Part shown: piece by piece, positions 43,721 to 55,300 of the stretch
How the letters are laid out: every line of letters begins with the position of its first letter
Position numbering within the stretch: the first letter of the stretch is position 1
Assembly: GCA_029962745.1 (NCBI GenBank)
Contig: CM057154.1
Span: forward strand, 15,873,757-15,937,756
Direction: 5' to 3'
Origin: Echinometra lucunter
Taxonomy: Eukaryota; Echinodermata; Echinoidea; Camarodonta; Echinometridae
Length of the DNA stretch: 64,000 nucleotides
Program-made: the position numbers and the translations under genes
Notes under the pieces: model-generated
Told to the model about the DNA's origin: nothing
Databases searched by the model: none
Seen by the model: only the letters and a program-made list of their open reading frames with translations

Positions 43721-45287
43721 TTGTAGTTTTCAGCTTCAGTGGGAATGCACCTTACCATTAAATACAATGATTGGCAGATTTTGCACATGCTGCATCCATC
43801 AATATTGACTAAAAGCTTTTTCACACGGACAGATTTAATCAAGTACTACACATATCGACTCGTCTTGATGGCGCCAAACATGACAGGCAGTGCATTTTCC
43901 ATGATTGTTGGTGACTGAATACTCCAGAAGCAAAAGCACTTGGCCATTTGCCAAATGGCAACTTAACAGAGTAGATTATGTCAGTGGGGAAATGCTTTTG
44001 AATCAACTTTAGCCAGTCAGGACTCAGGATAGAGTGTTGGTCTATGGTCTGACAGAGTGTTCCGGTACAGCGGCTCAATGCTACTACACCATCGATCATG
44101 CGGTTGCCATCAATATATGAATCAGACACATTAAAAAAAACATGGTTGGTGCTTCTTTGTTTTCATATCATACCAGTACTAGTATAACAAAGGATCCACA
44201 TTGCAATATATGTGTACCACATGAACAATGACCTATAGTATGGTTTATATATTTATCTGTGAGAACCAGATATAATAGCATGAATTAAAGAGATACCAGT
44301 TCAAAACCCTCTGGCTCGAAAGAGGCTAATTATACTGAAAATAAATATTATACCTTGGAACGTTACTATGTACAAAAAAGCAGAATACTTTTGGGGATCT
44401 CACTTTTTTTCTCATGAACTGCAGAATGTAAACTATGCCAAAATCTCAATTTGATTAACAAAACAAAATACAAACTTATCAATCTATTGCCTTCTTTGTT
44501 AGAAAAAATTACTGTGTATTATCATTCTATATTTGGCAATATATTCTCTGGGTATGAATACTTACATGTACATGGTTTGCAAGTATAATTCAAATTATAC
44601 AACACACACAAAAAAGATTATTAAACAAACAAATTATCGCACATCTCACTGTGTGTTTACAGTGTACATGTAGTTTTACAATAAACTCTGCATCTACGCT
44701 GATAATATCATGCAAACATGCAGAATTCATAATTAGCAAACATACTTTGGACTTTATTCCAGTATGGTCTCAGGGTAAGGGGGCTTGTATTGACAAATGC
44801 AGATGGGGCATGTGACTTTATTAAGCCTCGTCATCAAAACAACAATTGCGTAGTACATGTACATGTATGTCTACAATGAAAATCAACTCCAGTGAATGAA
44901 AGCCGACTATAAACCAAATTTGAATTCGATCAAAATCTTAATCAAATTTTGCTCATGCAAATATTATCTTACAATTCACATCCTCATTGAAATAGTCACG
45001 TCTAAGAGTTATATTTCTGTAAATGGTTAAACTTTTTAAACCAGAGCTAGACAAAGTGTTGAAGAGTTCATACAGATTCATCACATTTTATGTGTTGCCA
45101 GCAGGGTTCCATACTATGAAAGGTGTGTTCAGTTTTGGTAAGGCTTCAAAAACTTTTTGTCAAATTTCTTTACTTTCAGCTGCTCAACAGCAAGATAAAA
45201 GTCAAACTAAGAAATTCAGTGAACAGCAAGAAAGAGTGCAAATTCACATACATGTAATCATCTTCCTCTGGACGGAAAGGTTACACA
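43721..45287. other. Intronic interval, one unrecognised minus ORF
   Basis: A 96-codon minus frame at 43839-44129 (containing HSILSPDWLKLIQKHFPTD) has no splice context I can support and no recognised family. Otherwise AT-rich intron. Confidence 0.4.
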
Positions 45288-45520
45288 CATTTACTGTTAT
45301 CCGTGTAGTCAATTACAATTCCACAAAAGTCTAAACATGTACATTTACATGTACCTTGCTGAAATTATTTGGTCACAACCTCTTTGATTAAAATCCATAC
45401 ATTATACACATTTATTGTTATCCTTGTAGTCAATTACAATTCCACAAAAGTCTAAACATGTACATTTACATGTACCTTGCTGAAATTACTTGGTCACAAC
45501 CTCTTTGATTAAAATCCATT
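45288..45520. repeat. Direct tandem duplication, ~118-base unit
   Basis: Two near-identical copies containing GTAGTCAATTACAATTCCAC and CTTGCTGAAATTA.TTGGTCA, starting at about 45288 and 45405. Only a few substitutions separate them. Confidence 0.85.
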
Positions 45521-45636
45521 AACCATTGGCACATCACAAAATAGTGAGGCGACAATATCAATAAAAATATTCTTTAGAGAAGATAAATTGTCTATTTTCT
45601 TGTAATAGAACTGAAATTATTTTTTCAATAATACTA

Positions 45637-45975
45637 ATGATATTCTGGATTCATATAGCGCTTAATACATCTCGGATGTCTCTAAGCGCTTTACAGAAAT
45701 ATTATTACCCCGGTCATCAGACTCAGGCTTGCCCGCACGTAATGTATGCACCTTCTCCACTCCCTGGGGAGTATTTCAGCCCGGCATCTTTTGCAGATGC
45801 TCACAATGCTAAACATACCCAAATGACTTTTGCATCCTACCGGGTACCAGTACCCACTGAACACCTGGGTGGAGAGTGGCAAATGTAGATTCATATCTTG
45901 CCAAAGGACATTAGTGCCGTGTTGGGACTCTAGATCTACAGTCTGGTGATGTATCCACTAGGCCACGATCACTTC
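45637..45975 (-). repeat. tRNA-derived SINE, minus orientation
   Basis: On the minus strand the head starts CGTGGCCTAGTGGATACATC (A-box-like). The body contains TTTGCCACTCTCCACCCAGG and TGGGTACCGGTACCCGGTAG, and the tail TGTAAAGCGCTTAGAGACAT. The body matches the SINE at 22.7-23.1 kb and, more weakly, 9335-9690. Confidence 0.75.
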
Positions 45976-46731
45976 TACCTCTCAAGCATATTTCTTATCC
46001 ACAGTCTTTGTTTTCTAGTAGAAATGGTGTCAATGTAACTGGTATGAAATATCAAATGACACAAACAACACAACAACAGATAAATCTAATTTTCCTCACC
46101 CTCATACCAAAGCATGTCATGGACCCCTCAAATTTGCCTAGAGGTGGAGTGTTGTAATCCAATCTCTAATTGCATGCATAGTACAACCAGTACGGCCCAT
46201 TTTGCCACAGGGAATTAATATTATGTTTCAAGGATGGAGAAAAATTGAATTATCACCAAACATAACCCAATTTCTTGATCATATTACAAAGTGACTTTAT
46301 GTATATTGTGCCTGTCTACATTGTGGAGTATGATGATAAACATCAATTTCTACTGGAAAAAAATAATCACCAAGAACTCCTTTGTGGCCTGTTCATGCAA
46401 CAGTTTGCCACAGGGTTCTTATGCTTCTTTAGGAATGCTGGCTTCATATATGTACATGTATTTCTGTATCTTATACAGGCGCCAATCCAAGAAGGCCAAA
46501 TCAAACACAGCCCCTGCTTTTGGCAGATCTTCTGGGTTTTTTTTTTTGTGCCTTATCTTCTTTTTATTTTGTCTGTTAGCGAATTCAAATTTAGGGGGTA
46601 AAGAAAACACCTGAAAAAGTCAAGGACCCTTCTTTTTTTTTTTTTTTTTTTTTTTGATCCACTGCTGTTAAGTGAGTATCAGTAGGACCTTCCAGCATCA
46701 CCCATCCCCATCGACTTGCCACTTGAATTTC

Positions 46732-47030
46732 TGAAAGGGCTTACTTTAAACCATCTGGTAATCACCTCGTCACATACTTACAAGACATTTTGTTAATTAT
46801 AGGCCCTATTCCCCAAAGGCAGAGTTTATAAATTATGTTCATGAAGAGTACACCCCTCATATCTACAAAGCATTGGGTTTGAGAAGTGAGTATTCATAGA
46901 TTTGCTGTAGCTTTTTCATAAAGTGTTGAGTAAACTGCATGGACCCAACACTGTGTAGATTTATGGTCTACCATTCAGGAAACGTGACATGAACGTGATC
47001 ACTGGATAGTTCAAAGTAAGCCCTCTCAAA
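46732..47030. mobile_element. MITE, ~299 bases
   Basis: Left end GAAAGGGCTTACTTTAAACC and right end, read inwards, GAGAGGGCTTACTTTGAACT. TIRs extend to about 33 bases and end in GTAATCAC/GTGATCAC. Interior non-coding. Confidence 0.8.
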
Positions 47031-47679
47031 GGGGTTCTTGCAGCTCTTCAAAGAAGGTTAGGATATTACCAAAAGGGGTAGTTTGCTCCAATCACTGACT
47101 GTTCTTGGAAAGAATGAATTCAGAATCAGATATTGGGTTTTCTAGCTTCAATTTGCTAGTATGCATGGACAGTAAATAGTGACAGGAATAGTACGAGTTA
47201 CTCTGCTTAGTAGTTTGGAATAGTTTAAGTTTTAGTTAATAGTACCACAGAAAACACCACATCATTTTGTACTGTTTCTGTTGTTGTTTTCCAAGGCATG
47301 TGTGAACAAGCCTGCAGAGGATGTATGCACGGATCCTTTAACGGGTTGACTGCTGAATTCTCCAATTCCCATAGGCTTAACACAGGGGCCAACTAGTTCC
47401 AGTAGCCAAATAGTTAAGGAGACTGGGAGGTGACTTATCTGTAACTCACTCATTATGAAATATCAGATTTAAAGATTAATACAATACTGATGGTAATCTT
47501 TCAGTACATGTGCATCACTGCATATGCATGATCACAAAGTCATAAACAGTTAAATGGTACATTTAACGTATTAGGACTTGGTCGAGCAGATAATCTGTAA
47601 GCTTCCAATGAAGTGATAACCAATCAGGGTGGATACTGTATATTCATAATGAGGGTAATTATCTGGTTAATAGAGTTCT
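47031..47679. other. Intronic interval with a MITE-end relic
   Basis: 47336-47420 resembles the ends of 27089-27363 (TTTAACGGGTTGACTGCTGA, CCCATAGGCTTAACACAGGG). No exon found. Confidence 0.45.
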
Positions 47680-48040
47680 CGGCTGTATCACGTTTGAAGT
47701 GGAAAACTGTCGCAGCAAACCCGCATAGTTCCTTTTTTTTCACAAATGAATGGGTATGAGACAGTAAAAAAAAAAAAAAAAAAAAAAATACCTGCAGGGC
47801 AAGGCATGTTATTTCCCTCCTGGTGGTAAAAAGCTCTAGACCAATCAAATTCTCTGATGTCATGAGTTGGTCTGAGCAACTTTTGGCCAATCTTTCTTTT
47901 ATTTGAGCGCTGACACGTTATTACGCATTCATTACCATAAGTTACATGATTTATCATGCCATATGTGAACATTTTAAAAATCCTGCAGGGGGGTTGCCAG
48001 GTATGGGGGGGGGGGTATCTCCTGAATAGCTGGAATGAGC
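47680..48040. mobile_element. MITE related to 29854-30160
   Basis: Shares ordered tracts with the 29.9 kb element: AATGGGTATGAGACAG, CTAGACCAATCAAATTCT, GATGTCATGAGTTGGTCTG, CATGCCATATGTGAACATTT. The ends are degraded and it contains an A21-type run (47766-47787) and a G run (48006-48017). Confidence 0.65.
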
Positions 48041-50648
48041 TTTTAACCTAAGAAATAAGTTAAAATCTTGAAAGATTGTCATACATAGAGGCAGGGTATT
48101 GTGATGTAAAAAGTTCACTGGAATGAAATTTGCAGACTTTCTAATTGTTGATTAATCAGTGCCATCACTTTAAGTCAGAAAAAAAAGCACTATCAAGAAA
48201 TGAAAATACAGAACTTATTCAAGAAGAAACTAGAGAGACTTCATGCTGAGTAAATTCCTCTTTGCATTACTGAAATCAACATAAATACAACTGACCAGTA
48301 GCCTAAGCATGTGTGCAATAGAATCATGCATACTATTACAATAGTGTTTTCACATCTTCAGAAGATGACTATAACTTGTTGCATTTTATTGACCTAGTTC
48401 CATCAGACTTGCACTACACAATTTGTTCTCTGCCTTCCTCTCATATACTTAAACAGTTCTTCTTTGCTTCATCTCCCCTCCCCCAACATTTTGCTCCATA
48501 TCTACATATCTTCCCTTCACCTCCTCTCCCACCTTCTTTCTTTCTTTCTTTCCTTCTTTCTCTCTCTCTCTCTCTCTTGTCTCTCCGTACCTCCTTCTCA
48601 ACCTTTCTTGCTCTCACTCCTTCATTCCCTCATTCTCAATCTCCTTCTGTCTGTCTCTCTCTCTACCTCTCTCTATCTCTCTTCTAGTTTTAATCTAGTT
48701 CTCCATCTTTTAAGCTGACTTTTTTTTCTATAGCAATTGTCACAATTTTTCTTACATTTATTTCTTGATCCCAGTGTTAAATTGATCTCTTTAATTGTTC
48801 TTTAGCTTTCTACATGTATTCCCCCTCCCTCGCCCCCACCTCACTCTTGCTCCTCTCTCTCACCCCACCCCCCAACTCTCTCTTTCTCTCTCTTCCTGAG
48901 TTCACTTGACCCACTCATTCCTTTATTTCCTCTCAATTCTCCCATAATCACCGATACACTCTCCCCCTCTATTTCTGTCTGTTTTCATTTTCTGTCTCCT
49001 TGTTAACTGCATGCACTTTAAATCAATCCACCCTGAATGAATTCCATGCCAATCGTGCCTGTCAGTGAATCCGTCCTTAAATCTGAGCACATAGAAAATA
49101 CTCACAGTCTCACATCTCTTAATAAAGAACAGGAAGAGATAGAAAGTGGCCTCCTGCATTTCTAAAATAAAGATATACTGCACTAAGCTAACCACTGAAG
49201 CATGAAAGAGGATCTACGCCTCAAGCATAAGTCAAGATTAATAATAAATTGTACTCCCTGTATACCCTATGGAATTACGAGACTTTTTATTCCTTCCCTG
49301 TCCCGCCCGCCAACCCTCTCTCTCTCTCTCTTTATCTCTTTCTCTCGCTTGTTTTATTCTTTAAATAAAGAGATGGTACAGTGAGATAACTCCAAGAGGA
49401 TGAAATGGTGTCCTATGCCCCAGTACAAATAGTCACACTCAATAAACCATACTTCCTGTATCCCCCTTGGCAAACGCTATCCCCTCCCCCCTTCCCCCTC
49501 CCCCCCCCCCCCCCCCTCCGCCCCTCATGCTTGTCTTATTCTTGAAACAACAATATACTGCGGTGAGGTAACCACTGAGGAATGAAAAAAGGTCCACTGA
49601 AGCATGAGATAGGTCCTACGCCTCAGTCTGATGGAAAGTCAAGGTTAATAAATTGTACTTTGGACTTCCTGTATCCCCTTGGAATAGCCTGTCCCTTTCC
49701 TCCTCCTCCTCTCCCTCTTTCTGTCTTTCTCTTTCTCTCTCTCTCTCTTTCTGTCTTTCTCTGTCTGTCCGTCTCTTCTCTTTTTCTCTCTCTCTCTTGT
49801 CTATCTACCTGTCTTTATGTCTGTCTGTGTCTCTCTCTCTTTCTCTCTTTCTCTTGTTTTTATGTCCATCGGTCTCTCTCTCTCTCTCACGCTTGTCTAA
49901 CAGGTGATCGTTAATGTAGCATGACAGAGCAAGCACGAATCCCTCTTACATCACCATGACCACCACGATTCAATGAATATAACCTATTTCCCACTTCTAA
50001 ATAAACTCCACCGGTATACTTCTTTGCACTATACACATTAGGTGCATTGTTTTCATCATTTTTTCTCACTTTGCACTCCCAGTCCTTTACATTATGCATA
50101 AGAAAGGTGATCCGACATTTTCATTTCCAAAATATTTCCATTCCCAAAATGTTTCCATTCCATATTTCTCACACACATGTATGTAGAGATTAGACAACGA
50201 CTGGATTATTATTTACATTTAGGGTTAGGGTTAAGTACTATACAGGTGCATGTATAGTGTTGGGTCTAGGTTTGAACTTCACATTTCTCAGCATTTGGAA
50301 GCCATAAGAAATGATCTTTGAAAATGTATACTGAATCAAATATAAAGATATCACATACATGTAGATGCACATGAATGTGGATGTTTGAAACATGATATAA
50401 ATATCAATAAAATCAATAAAATGAAATCTAATCAAATCAAAATTTGTGGACCCCTCTGAAAATACTCATGTTTGAAAGGGCAAATCACCCCATATGAGGA
50501 AATAAATTTTTAAAAAAGGAATAAATAAAAACAAACAAATAAAAACAAATAAACATCTATAGCTCATAAGGAAGACCATTCATACTCATCTTTTCAACTC
50601 ATTATTTTAAGTTCATAAGACATGACCTTTGAACCTGAAATGACTTAC
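48041..50648. other. Intronic interval dominated by CT-rich microsatellites
   Basis: Pyrimidine-rich tracts at 48470-48720, 48810-48960, 49300-49350 and 49690-49900. Three diverged copies of a ~200-base unit (ACTGAAGCATGA-GAGG/AGGTCCTACGCCTCA... TTGTACT...CTTCCTGTATCCCC-TTGG) lie at about 49190, 49390 and 49590, each ending in the CT-rich tract. A C run lies at 49501-49516. No exon recognised. Confidence 0.6.
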
Positions 50649-50873
50649 CTCCTGAAGCTGGCTGGCTAATTTCTGGTTCTGATCCTTCTGCTCCATCAGC
50701 TCACCAATGATGCCCTGCTTGTTGCTATTGGCAACCTTCAACACTTCACGCTGATTGGTCAGTTCCTTGCGCAAGGACTCCACCTCCATGCGGAGGTCGT
50801 ACGACATGTTCTCCTTCTCCGTGCGGGCCGTCTCCAGCTTCATACGGAGCTCGTGCCTCTCCTGCTCCAGAGC
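50649..50873 (-). CDS. BICDL-like adaptor, first coiled-coil exon a (most 5' exon found)
   Basis: 225 bases between an acceptor (GTACCAG, behind an A18 run on plus, i.e. T-rich on the transcript) and a donor (GAG|GTAAGT), 75 codons in phase 0. Strict coiled coil: ALEQERHELRMKLETARTEK near the start, and GELMEQKDQNQKLASQLQE at the end. The spacing of LEQExHELR and EQxDQNQKL matches the recalled first coiled coil of BICDL1 (LEQEKHELR, ELSEQNQRL). The initiator Met and CC1 region must lie further upstream. Confidence 0.85.
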
Positions 50874-50929
50874 CTGGTACCAAAAAAAAAAAAAAAAAAA
50901 GGAAAGGAAAATTTATACTTTAAACCCAC

Positions 50930-51432
50930 TAAAGCCCCCATTCCACTATGCCGCTCTAACTACGATTTGGCAATTTTTTCAGGTCGGGGAAGATCGGGTG
51001 AAAAATGGCCGATCTGGACCCAATACTCAGCAATTTTCTCTTGACAAGAATAATTTTCGTTTTGGAGAAATCCAGGGAAATCATGGTAGATCGGGGCAGC
51101 AGCGGTACCACAGCGGCGCCCACTTTACGTTCCATTCAGGTGCCGTTGTCACACCGACAAAGACTTTGACAAAGATGCTGTGTTTACGCTGCAGTAACAT
51201 TCTTTCCCCTCGCTTTACGATGAGTTTTGATCGGGAAGATTGGGATAAAATTTTGAACATGTTCAAAATTTCTCGCCGATCTGAACAAATGCCCACTCCT
51301 ATCCTGATCTCACAATGCTGTTTTTACGATGCCGCCGATTGCGAGCCATACCAGTACGCTTTCCCGATCTACCAAAATCGTCCAGATTGGGGTAGATCGG
51401 GAGCCAGATAGGCATAGTGGAACGGCCCCTTA
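50930..51432. mobile_element. MITE, ~503 bases, CCATTCCACTATGCC ends
   Basis: Left CCCCCATTCCACTATGCCGC and right, read inwards, GGGGCCGTTCCACTATGCCT. The interior is rich in GATCGGG/CCCGATC tracts. It starts about 57 bases upstream of the exon at 50873. The 218-codon plus ORF across it is an artefact of a stop-poor palindrome. Confidence 0.75.
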
Positions 51433-54400
51433 ACTACTGGAACTGGGTGGTTTTTACATCCAACCTATTAGGAAAAATGATATTGCTATGGTCAGAATGT
51501 TAACACTTTAGCAAATGTCAAAGAGAAGGGCACAAATTGATGCATTAACAATGGATATTCCAAAAGAATGCATGATTTGGGGGGTAAGTTTGAATTAAAA
51601 TCTCAAATTCCATTTACGCAACACATTACAGTTCATACAGTCATAATTCAGATTAACAGTGCTCAGGAAATAGTATCACTTACAATGTCATACCACTTGA
51701 AACAGTTTAAAACTGTGAGAAAATGTGTGTTAAAACACCAACTTGCTGGGCACACAACCAGAAATTATATTTTATGATCATTACAGTAAATAAAATAAAG
51801 ACAGGATAGGAGGGTGAATGGGTTCACTAAATTTGAAGAAGAGCATAAAAGAGCCTCCACTAATATTTTTAAAAAATAGATAATCATCATAATACAATAT
51901 CTCTCAATGCGTTACTATGTAAATTATCATTGAAATACCTGTATAACAATATGACTTAAACGTAGCTCTCTCAGGACAATAATCATATTCTGAAGTAATC
52001 CTGGACTACTATGATTTACTGTATCTCATCAGTCTACAGGGGGGCCAGAAAGAAAGAACTACACTTAGATCTCCAATTACCCATCAAGTTGGGTTAGGTG
52101 CCTACATGTACATAGTTACTATGAACTGATGATTATAATGTCTACAGTACATGTATTACTATATTTTTCATCTATTACTCTGTACATATATGTACATCTT
52201 ACATGCATATTTGTTTTTATAATAACAACAAAAACAATACAACAATAACAATAACAATAATAATAAGTAGAAGAAGAAGAAGAAGAAGAAGAAGAAGAAT
52301 AAAGATAATCATAATAATCATAATAACAATAACAATACCAATAATGATAATGATAAGAAGACAACGACAACAACAATAATGATAATAATAATAACAATAA
52401 CCACGATGTTGTTTGACTTGTGTCAATGATATCATTAAAATTACAGATCTCTGGTGTTTGTTTCTTTAACAGCAAAAGACTACATTATACAGACAAGACC
52501 TTAAAACCCACTCTGCATACAAGGACAATTCATGCATTTCAATGAAATATTAATTGAATTTCAAGTTCAGAAATTAATGCATGTCCTAGAAAATCAACTT
52601 TTTGTTACATTCGCCATTCTAAATATTTAGAATTGCTGGCCCTCAACCGCTCGGAAGTTCATTATCTAAATGTATTTTTCCAGTTCTAATTTGATATTCT
52701 TATTATTTTCTTCATGCCATACGGCCTAATGCCATGTATTTGTTATTCCTACAACCTCATAATGCCTTCATAATCTTGTTTCACTAAATATTTTTCTGCA
52801 TTACAGAGTATAGATACCCAATTCAAGCCTTTCCTCTTTTCCTGAAAAAATACTATCTACATCTCTATTCTGTGTTATCTTCTTTTTCAACCAATTGGAA
52901 ATGATTGGGGCCTAGGATTCTTAACCTTTCTGCTTAATGCCCTCTTTCTAACTCTCTCTCTCTCTCACACACAAACACACACTCTTCCCATGACCTCTAT
53001 CTCTCACACACTTTCGGCCTCTCTCCTAACATCACGTTTATGTATACCTGTACTATCTGATGACCTAGCTCAAACTATCTCCAATCAATACCCAACCCAT
53101 TGTGTCATTAACAAAAATTATTCATAATGCAACAGATGGAACATCTGTCCAGAGATGATCACGTCCTGGCATTCTCTCATTCCCTCATTTTCACCATCAC
53201 ATACTCGCGTTCCCTCGTTCTCAACTTTCACCTTCATCTGGATGGGTATATATCACTGCGTGCCAGCCAGCCACGCAGGTGGAACTAAGGTGACCATTAG
53301 ACGACTCACACCAATTTGAACAATTTCATCGCGCAATCAATACTCAAGGCTATTCGCTCGCACGCAACATACATTCTACATCAAACTCGATGCGTATTTA
53401 CAAGTTCCCATTGGTTCCATGTTGCCTATCATGTACATGTCATCATAATTTGATAAATGTTTCATTAGACAATAATGCACCATCTAACTGGAAGCTGAGT
53501 AGTAATGAAATGACCTTGTGGAAAAACAACACCATGCATATATATTTGGTACTGATGAATCCTGTATGTAAAGTAGGGTTAATCAAATCATGTACTAGAA
53601 GCTTGAGTTCTGGGCAAGGTGAAAAATAATTTGTGAGCTTTGTCATTCTCTTCGTGTCAGTTAGAAAGAATATCATGGCAAACGGGTACCCTTGAAAGGA
53701 CATGCTCTTCAAAGGCCTTCATATTGGAAATATGACAAACAATTACAGAAGAATTGAGCCTGAACATTCATGCCAGATTTGTGTGTGGTCCAACATACTC
53801 AATTCCGGGTGCAGTGCAAGAAACTTTTGGTGAAAGGTTGTGAATTTCTTATCAGTTCAACAATCATAATCCCCAAATCTCACACTTGACATCTGTTTTT
53901 GTACAACTAATCTAACTATAACCCAATTTTTCCGACTGGTGTATGGAGCAGTTTTTTTTTTTCATAGTATAATCACAAGATCAGAAATCCAATTCATCTT
54001 TAATTTCATGCAACCACTGTATGCACCCTACAAAAGGGCTAATCTGAATGTGACAATGGATTTCCATTTTCCATTTTGCAGAAAACTATATATCTCACAG
54101 TGATTCTGAATTGTTTATCATCGATTAATTAGAACACTGCTTCAGATCAGAAAATATAAACACGGAAGTTTACCCAAAGCATTCAGCACATTTTATCTAG
54201 GAAAAAGAAAACTCTCACAAAAAATTAAATATCATTCTGTTGTTATTGTTATTATTGTTGTTATTGTTGTCCTTGTTCTACCTTTTGTTAGTAATATTGT
54301 TATCAAGTTACTACAACAAATCTTGTTTCTATTAAATTACTGTCATCATAATCCTTTAACATTTTACTCTCAGAATGCCCATAAATCTTCTAGAATTCTA

Positions 54401-55170
54401 CTGATATCATAAGGTATACATGAACATCCAGTCTAATTTGCTGAGGATTCACTTTTCAAGATACATACACATCAATTTACTTCATTCCATTTGATATGTG
54501 TTAAGTCTGCGGAAGGTTACATGTATGACAAGTCAGACTAGTTATTGATCATGGGGTGCCCTAGACTAGAGAATGCCCTATATATATATCTACAATGTAT
54601 TTATAATCAATACACTTACTCTGACACAACTCTATACACTACTCTAAATGTATACAGTGACTCAAATCAAAACACAATCCAAACCAAGTCAAAGATAAGG
54701 TCTTAATACATGTAGTTTGCTTTTTTTATGGAGCCTTCATTTTACAGATCTGAATCATTATAAACACAGTGCACGTTTTAACTTTAAATCAAACTGTGAT
54801 AAGCAGAGTTTTTATTATCTATCAAGCATGAAAGCTCTTAACATTTTAAACCTACTTTATGCTTCAGTGAGAATACACCTCAAATATTTCACATTCTCAA
54901 AATTTTCCTGTGTCTCCTAAGAAAGCTGTTTGCTTTTTTCTGAAATAATTCAAACAAAGTACTGTCAATCATTTCATTAATGTTTTCAGCTCAATGTCAA
55001 GGAAAAAGAACCAAAAATACTTGATTAAAAATGTTATTTGTACTGTAATAAGATAAGGAATTCAAAAAGAACCAAAAATACTTTTTGTCTATTTCAGGAA
55101 ATCTGCTTACTGTAATTTCATGATAAGGAATTCATGTGTACAATAGCAAGCTAAGTATCTTTATCCAGCC
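51433..55170. other. Interval upstream of the first exon found; microsatellites
   Basis: A (AAC/AAT/AAG)n compound microsatellite at 52225-52405. A repeat copy near 53600 shared with 36880 (GAAGCTTGAGTTCTGGG). CT/CA tract at 52950-53000. No exon with supported splice sites was found, so the preceding exon of the BICDL-like gene is not placed. Confidence 0.5.
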
Positions 55171-55174
55171 GTGC

Positions 55175-55300
55175 CAGAATTTTGAGAACAGACAATGCAT
55201 CGAGGGGGCATCAACTGTAAAGTGCATGTACAATGCTTTCCCCCATCAATGCATAGTCTGTTCTCAATGCTTCGGGACTCCTGTCTTCATCAGAACATCA
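55175..55300. mobile_element. Hairpin with hammerhead-like core
   Basis: Arms TGAGAACAGACAATGCATCG (about 55178) and AATGCATAGTCTGTTCTCA (about 55250). On the minus strand CTGATGA (55293-55287) is followed by a small GAC/GTC hairpin and CGAAG (near 55271), close to the hammerhead core except GAAG for GAAA. Probably the end of a Penelope-like or retrozyme relic. Confidence 0.45.

Larger units (their letters stand above)
21562..50873 (-). other. Gene span: BICDL/BICDR-like coiled-coil cargo adaptor, 5' incomplete
   Basis: Nine exons (50649-50873, 35147-35266, 34139-34285, 31960-33120, 30873-31217, 29507-29704, 24227-24327, 22478-22559, 21562-21708) join in frame to about 841 codons and a stop. 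All internal junctions are phase 0 except the 24227/22559 junction, which is phase 2. The first three exons form continuous coiled coil. A serine-rich SSSLYDELE follows, where BICDL1 has its Spindly motif (SLLSEIE), the contact to the dynactin pointed end. A second coiled coil and a tail ending in FPFW-S follow, where BICDL1 ends in an aromatic-rich FSFF. BICDL proteins join dynein-dynactin, and in some cases kinesin, to Rab vesicles. The assignment rests on recalled order and motifs, not an alignment. The N-terminal exons with the CC1 box were not found. Confidence 0.6.

Noticed and set aside
43839..44129. 96-codon minus ORF
   Set aside because: Not low complexity, but no family recognised and no acceptor or donor in suitable phase for the surrounding gene.
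48376..49914. CT-rich plus ORFs with LSLSLSLS repeats
   Set aside because: Microsatellite translation, open in more than one frame, with no splice context.
50755..51411. 218-codon plus ORF
   Set aside because: Covers the antisense of a real exon and then a MITE. A by-product of stop-poor palindromic sequence.
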